From JAAUQA01 sp036351435 (GTDB lineage: Bacteria; Pseudomonadota; Gammaproteobacteria; Competibacterales; Competibacteraceae): a stretch of 24,554 bases of DNA. The translations under genes were made by a program, and so were the position numbers. This document shows, piece after piece, positions 21,934 through 24,554 of the stretch; within the stretch, counting starts at the first letter, position 1, and every line of letters begins with the position of its first letter. Location: contig JAZBPA010000129.1 in the NCBI GenBank assembly GCA_036351435.1, forward strand, positions 1 through 24,554, given 5' to 3'. The notes under the pieces were generated by a model that was given only the letters and a program-made list of their open reading frames with translations, did not search any database and was not told the DNA's origin.

Positions 21934-22821
21934 ATGAGCACAACAGTTGATAGCATGAATGGGGGTATCCCGATGGACGGTGCCATGGAGCCCGTTGAGG
22001 AAAAACCAGCCGACAAAGTATCCGATCGCAATGATCGGCGCACCGTCGGCGAAATTAGCGTCGCCAATCCTAAAATGGTTTGTCGGGATGTCAATGTTTA
22101 CTATGGTGAAAAACACGCCATTAAAACCGTAAATCTGGACATTGGCGCGCAACAGGTGATTGCCTTTATCGGCCCGTCCGGTTGCGGCAAGTCGACTTTC
22201 TTACGCTGTTTGAACCGGATGAACGACACCATTGATGTGTGTCGGGTGACCGGGAAAATGGCGCTTGATGAGCAAGACATTTATGACCCGGAATTGGATG
22301 TCGTGCAATTGCGCGCCCGGGTTGGCATGGTGTTCCAAAAGCCCAACCCGTTCCCCAAATCCATCTACGAAAACGTCGCTTACGGGCCGCGCATCCATGG
22401 TCTGTGCAATAGCAAAACGGAAATTGACGAATTGGTGCAAGGTAGTTTGGAAAAAGCCGGTTTGTGGAACGAAGTTAAAGATCGGCTGGATCAACCCGGC
22501 ACGGGTCTATCCGGCGGTCAACAGCAACGGCTGTGTATCGCTCGGGCTATTGCTGTCAGCCCAGAGATGATTTTGATGGATGAGCCTTGCTCGGCGCTGG
22601 ATCCCATCGCCACCGCCAAAATCGAGGAATTGATCGACGAACTGCGCACCAACTTCACCATTGTGATTGTCACTCACTCGATGCAGCAGGCTGCTCGGGT
22701 GTCGCAACGGGTTGCTTATTTCCATCTTGGGGATTTGATTGAGGTCGGCGAAACTGAGCAGATTTTCACCAACCCGCGCCATAAACTGACCGAAGATTAC
22801 ATTACCGGTCGCTTCGGCTGA
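21934..22821 (+). CDS. pstB: phosphate ABC transporter ATP-binding protein PstB
   Basis: 295 residues from the ATG at 21934, nine bases after GGGG. All ABC motifs are intact: Walker A GPSGCGKST (80-88), Q-loop VFQKPNPFPKS, signature LSGGQQQR (192-199), Walker B ILMDEP (D216, E217) and switch VTHSMQQA. The NRMND and NPFPKSIYENVAYG segments are typical of PstB. It carries a 40-residue variable N-terminal extension ahead of the ABC domain. It powers phosphate import through PstCA and, with PhoU, signals phosphate status to PhoR in known systems. It lies 49 bases after pstA and 49 before phoU. Confidence 0.97.
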   Translation: MSTTVDSMNGGIPMDGAMEPVEEKPADKVSDRNDRRTVGEISVANPKMVCRDVNVYYGEKHAIKTVNLDIGAQQVIAFIGPSGCGKSTFLRCLNRMNDTIDVCRVTGKMALDEQDIYDPELDVVQLRARVGMVFQKPNPFPKSIYENVAYGPRIHGLCNSKTEIDELVQGSLEKAGLWNEVKDRLDQPGTGLSGGQQQRLCIARAIAVSPEMILMDEPCSALDPIATAKIEELIDELRTNFTIVIVTHSMQQAARVSQRVAYFHLGDLIEVGETEQIFTNPRHKLTEDYITGRFG

Positions 22822-22836
22822 TCCTTCATCCAGCGG

Positions 22837-22857
22837 CGCAGAACGTGATGTTCTGCG
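22837..22857 (+). promoter_or_regulatory. 8-bp hairpin next to the phoU ribosome binding site
   Basis: CGCAGAAC (22837-22844) pairs with GTTCTGCG (22850-22857) around GTGAT. AGGAG of phoU follows at 22859-22863, one base after the stem, so the structure could influence loading of ribosomes or mark a partial processing site. Confidence 0.45.
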
Positions 22858-22870
22858 TAGGAGAATTGAG

Positions 22871-23593
22871 ATGGTCATCACCAAAGATGAACATACGGTA
22901 AAAAGTTACGATCAGGATTTGTCCAACCTCCGTAATCTAGTGTTGGAAATGGGTGGTCTCGTCGAAGATCAGATCAACCGCGCCTTGAAGGCGCTGGATG
23001 ATGAGGATTTAACCGCTGCCCGGGACGTGATTGCCAAAGATCAGGCAGTCAACGCGATGCACCTCAAAGCCGATGAGGAAAGCGTGAACCTACTGGCGTT
23101 GCGCCAACCGCTGGGCAGTGATCTGCGCAGCATCATGTCACTGGCCAAGACTGCCAATGATTTGGAACGCATCGGTGATGAAGCCGAAAAAGTCGCCCGT
23201 ATGGTCGTTCACATCTACGACAGCCCTACCAGCCCGCCGAGTAATCGATTGTTTCGAGATGTGATGAGCACCGCAAGGTTGGCTGTTGAGATGTTACGGG
23301 GCAGCCTAGATGCGTTGGCTCGCCTGGATGTGGAGAAGGCGTTAACCGTGGCTAAACGCGATGCCGAGTTGGATCGGGAATTTCAATCCGCCTTGCGTTA
23401 TCTGATTACCTATATGATGGAAGATGTGCGGACTATCGGCCATGCCATCAATGTGATTTTCATGATTAAGTCATTGGAAAGAATCGGTGATCATGCGAAA
23501 AACATCGCCGAATATGTGATTTACTTGGTTAAAGGCACGGATATCCGGCACGCTTCGGTCGATGACATAGAGCAAGGCTTGTTATCCGGCTGA
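22871..23593 (+). CDS. phoU: phosphate-specific transport system accessory protein PhoU
   Basis: 240 residues, the usual PhoU length, with two tandem three-helix PhoU repeats. Visible signatures are LRQPLGSDLRSIMSLAKTAN followed by DLERIGDEAEKVAR in the first repeat, and LITYMMEDVRTIGHAINVIF followed by SLERIGDHAKNIAEYVIYLV in the second. The acidic E/D-x-x-x-D motifs bind a metal cluster in family structures. AGGAG lies seven bases before the ATG. It ends the pst operon. Known role: negative regulator of Pho signalling together with PstB and PhoR. The sensor and response regulator are not in the window. Confidence 0.97.
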   Translation: MVITKDEHTVKSYDQDLSNLRNLVLEMGGLVEDQINRALKALDDEDLTAARDVIAKDQAVNAMHLKADEESVNLLALRQPLGSDLRSIMSLAKTANDLERIGDEAEKVARMVVHIYDSPTSPPSNRLFRDVMSTARLAVEMLRGSLDALARLDVEKALTVAKRDAELDREFQSALRYLITYMMEDVRTIGHAINVIFMIKSLERIGDHAKNIAEYVIYLVKGTDIRHASVDDIEQGLLSG

Positions 23594-23638
23594 GTCAGAG
23601 CTGGATTAGGACTGATATACTTAAGGCGATCAATGCAC

Positions 23639-23659
23639 AGCGCTGTTATAACCAGCGCT
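23639..23659. terminator. short hairpin after phoU
   Basis: AGCGCTG (23639-23645) pairs with CAGCGCT (23653-23659) around TTATAAC. It lies 45 bases beyond the phoU stop without a T-run. It may be a weak terminator of the pst operon or a structure in the leader of the next gene. Confidence 0.4.
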
Positions 23660-23693
23660 TGCTTCGCTTCAAGTGATACTAAGGAGATAAACC

Positions 23694-24041
23694 ATGCCTT
23701 TGCTGCAACTGCAAACCGTCACTCCGGTCGCTGACGATCAACAACAACCCCTGCTGTCAGCGCTGTCAAAAATACTCTCCGAATCTATTGGTAAGCCGGA
23801 AAGCTATGTCATGGTAACACTGCGCTCGGGGCCAATGTTAATGGCCGGGGCTTCAGGCGATGCCGCTTTTGCGGATGTGCGGAGTATCGGCGGACTTGGG
23901 GGAGGTACCAATAAGCAGATAGCACAGCAAGTCTGTGCGCTGTTGCAGGAACAACTGGGTATTTCGCCGAATCGCGTATTTCTGAATTTTACCGACGTCA
24001 GCGCCAGTCATTGGGGCTGGAATGGCGGGACTTTCGGTTAG
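23694..24041 (+). CDS. MIF/tautomerase-superfamily protein
   Basis: 115 residues, the length of macrophage migration inhibitory factor (MIF) and phenylpyruvate tautomerase relatives. After Met removal Pro would be the N-terminal catalytic base (MPLLQLQT). Downstream, GKPESYVMV holds the active-site lysine, VRSIGGLGG and the C-terminal RVFLNFTDVSASHWGWNGGTF complete the pattern, which is typical of the bacterial MIF-like group. AAGGAGAT is seven bases before the ATG, giving a firm start. Keto-enol tautomerase activity is likely; the physiological substrate in bacteria is unclear. Monocistronic, convergent with the DUF1028 gene. No signal peptide. Confidence 0.92.
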   Translation: MPLLQLQTVTPVADDQQQPLLSALSKILSESIGKPESYVMVTLRSGPMLMAGASGDAAFADVRSIGGLGGGTNKQIAQQVCALLQEQLGISPNRVFLNFTDVSASHWGWNGGTFG

Positions 24042-24098
24042 AAAGATTGAGCGGAGTCAGCGGAGTTCGTGGCGCGGGAACGGTGGGACCTCGGTTAG
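24019..24098 (+). repeat. partial copy of the 3' end of the MIF-like gene
   Basis: The last bases of the gene (24019-24041, 23 bases) recur with a few changes at 24077-24098, including GGTTAG at the end. In between, AGCGGAGT is repeated (24050-24057 and 24059-24066). The second copy overlaps the stop of the convergent gene. Confidence 0.6.
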
Positions 24099-24554
24099 GC
24101 TGAACCCGCGGCGCGGCGTTCTAGCCAAGCTTGGTGCTTGACTCGGATATCCGCCATGACTTCAAGGTCAATCAAATCATCGTCGCGGATGCGCTCGTCG
24201 TAGTTTTCCCAACCCATGAAATCGTGCAATGACCTGCGGGTGGCGTCGTCAAACACCCCAGTGACAGCGCCTTGGTAAAATCCACGCGCCTGTAGGATTT
24301 GTTGCAATTCATTAGCGAGCGCGTTATCCACAGTCACTAGATCAGCGGGATCGCTGCGGAAAAACGTGAGCCGGTGAATGGCGTATAGCCTTTTCAGTTC
24401 TTCAATCGGGGTAGCGTGATCGTAAACCGAAATATCCACATAGCGATCATTATGTCCGCCATAGCCGCCACCTTCCCGCACTACTAAAAGTGCTGCCGAT
24501 TGCTGACCGCGACGATCACCACCGGCATGCTGTCCGGCACTTAACGCTGCCAGC
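24095..24554 (-). CDS. DUF1028-family Ntn-hydrolase-like protein with peptidoglycan-binding domain (5' truncated)
   Basis: The frame is open to the window edge, giving 152 codons. Before the possible GTG at 24481 it reads LSAGQHAGGDRRGQQSAALL and on to VVREGGGYGGHNDRYVDISV, the conserved second half of DUF1028 proteins, so translation clearly begins outside the window. The remaining part, LKRLYAIHRLTFF, leads to a C-terminal domain (about the last 75 residues: LANELQQILQARGFYQGAVT, DDATRRSLHDFMGWENYDER) matching the peptidoglycan-binding domain found in this family. DUF1028 proteins are predicted N-terminal nucleophile hydrolases; substrate unknown. The active-site N-terminus is not in this window. 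Convergent with the MIF-like gene. Confidence 0.85.
   Translation of the reverse strand, partial: LAALSAGQHAGGDRRGQQSAALLVVREGGGYGGHNDRYVDISVYDHATPIEELKRLYAIHRLTFFRSDPADLVTVDNALANELQQILQARGFYQGAVTGVFDDATRRSLHDFMGWENYDERIRDDDLIDLEVMADIRVKHQAWLERRAAGSA

Overview
The window looks like chromosome of a free-living gammaproteobacterium with an outer membrane (signal peptides, a lipobox, an OmpA-like peptidoglycan-binding domain, a pst-phoU operon). The content, with several caspase-like genes, a Uma2-type gene and extended PstC/PstA, recalls large-genome environmental lineages such as Competibacteraceae. That placement is an impression from gene content only. No tRNA, rRNA, CRISPR array, transposase or phage gene was seen.

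Layout. 1-1301: the 3' part of an otnC-like class II aldolase gene, a small ABM-fold monooxygenase gene, then a convergent Uma2-family nuclease-like gene. 1605-9510: the most distinctive part, five tightly packed co-directional genes. They encode a lipoprotein with a Lys/Arg-rich tail, a WD40-propeller caspase-like protein, a TPR-OmpA protein, and two caspase-DUF4384 proteins. All five have export signals and all three caspase domains keep the His/Cys dyad, so this reads as an envelope-located orthocaspase/metacaspase module. 9529-10844: an esterase gene and a divergent glycine-zipper protein gene.

11282-13178: small genes. A strong sigma70-like promoter precedes two unrecognised small ORFs, followed by a DUF2256 zinc-ribbon gene containing a perfect 14-bp inverted repeat. 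On the minus strand lie a secreted fasciclin-domain protein gene, with its own good promoter and terminator, and a small tail-anchored protein gene. 13270-15201 (minus): a full-length FtsH AAA+ protease, not in the usual rlmE-ftsH-folP setting. 15730-16515: a ZIP-family metal transporter.

16746-23593: phosphate uptake, in the order pstS1, pstS2, pstC, pstA, pstB, phoU. The second pstS has a convincing Pho box (three 7-mers at 11-bp spacing) just upstream of a GTG start. A pair of adjacent hairpins between pstS2 and pstC could limit read-through and set a high binding-protein to permease ratio. PstC and PstA carry the extra N-terminal regions of the long-form permeases; phoB/phoR are not in the window. 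23694-24554: a MIF/tautomerase-fold protein, then the C-terminal part of a convergent DUF1028 Ntn-hydrolase-like gene with a peptidoglycan-binding domain, cut by the window end.

Main lead: the three-caspase envelope operon, in which the caspase domains differ in their calcium-type loops and a neighbouring lipoprotein offers a basic, potentially cleavable tail.
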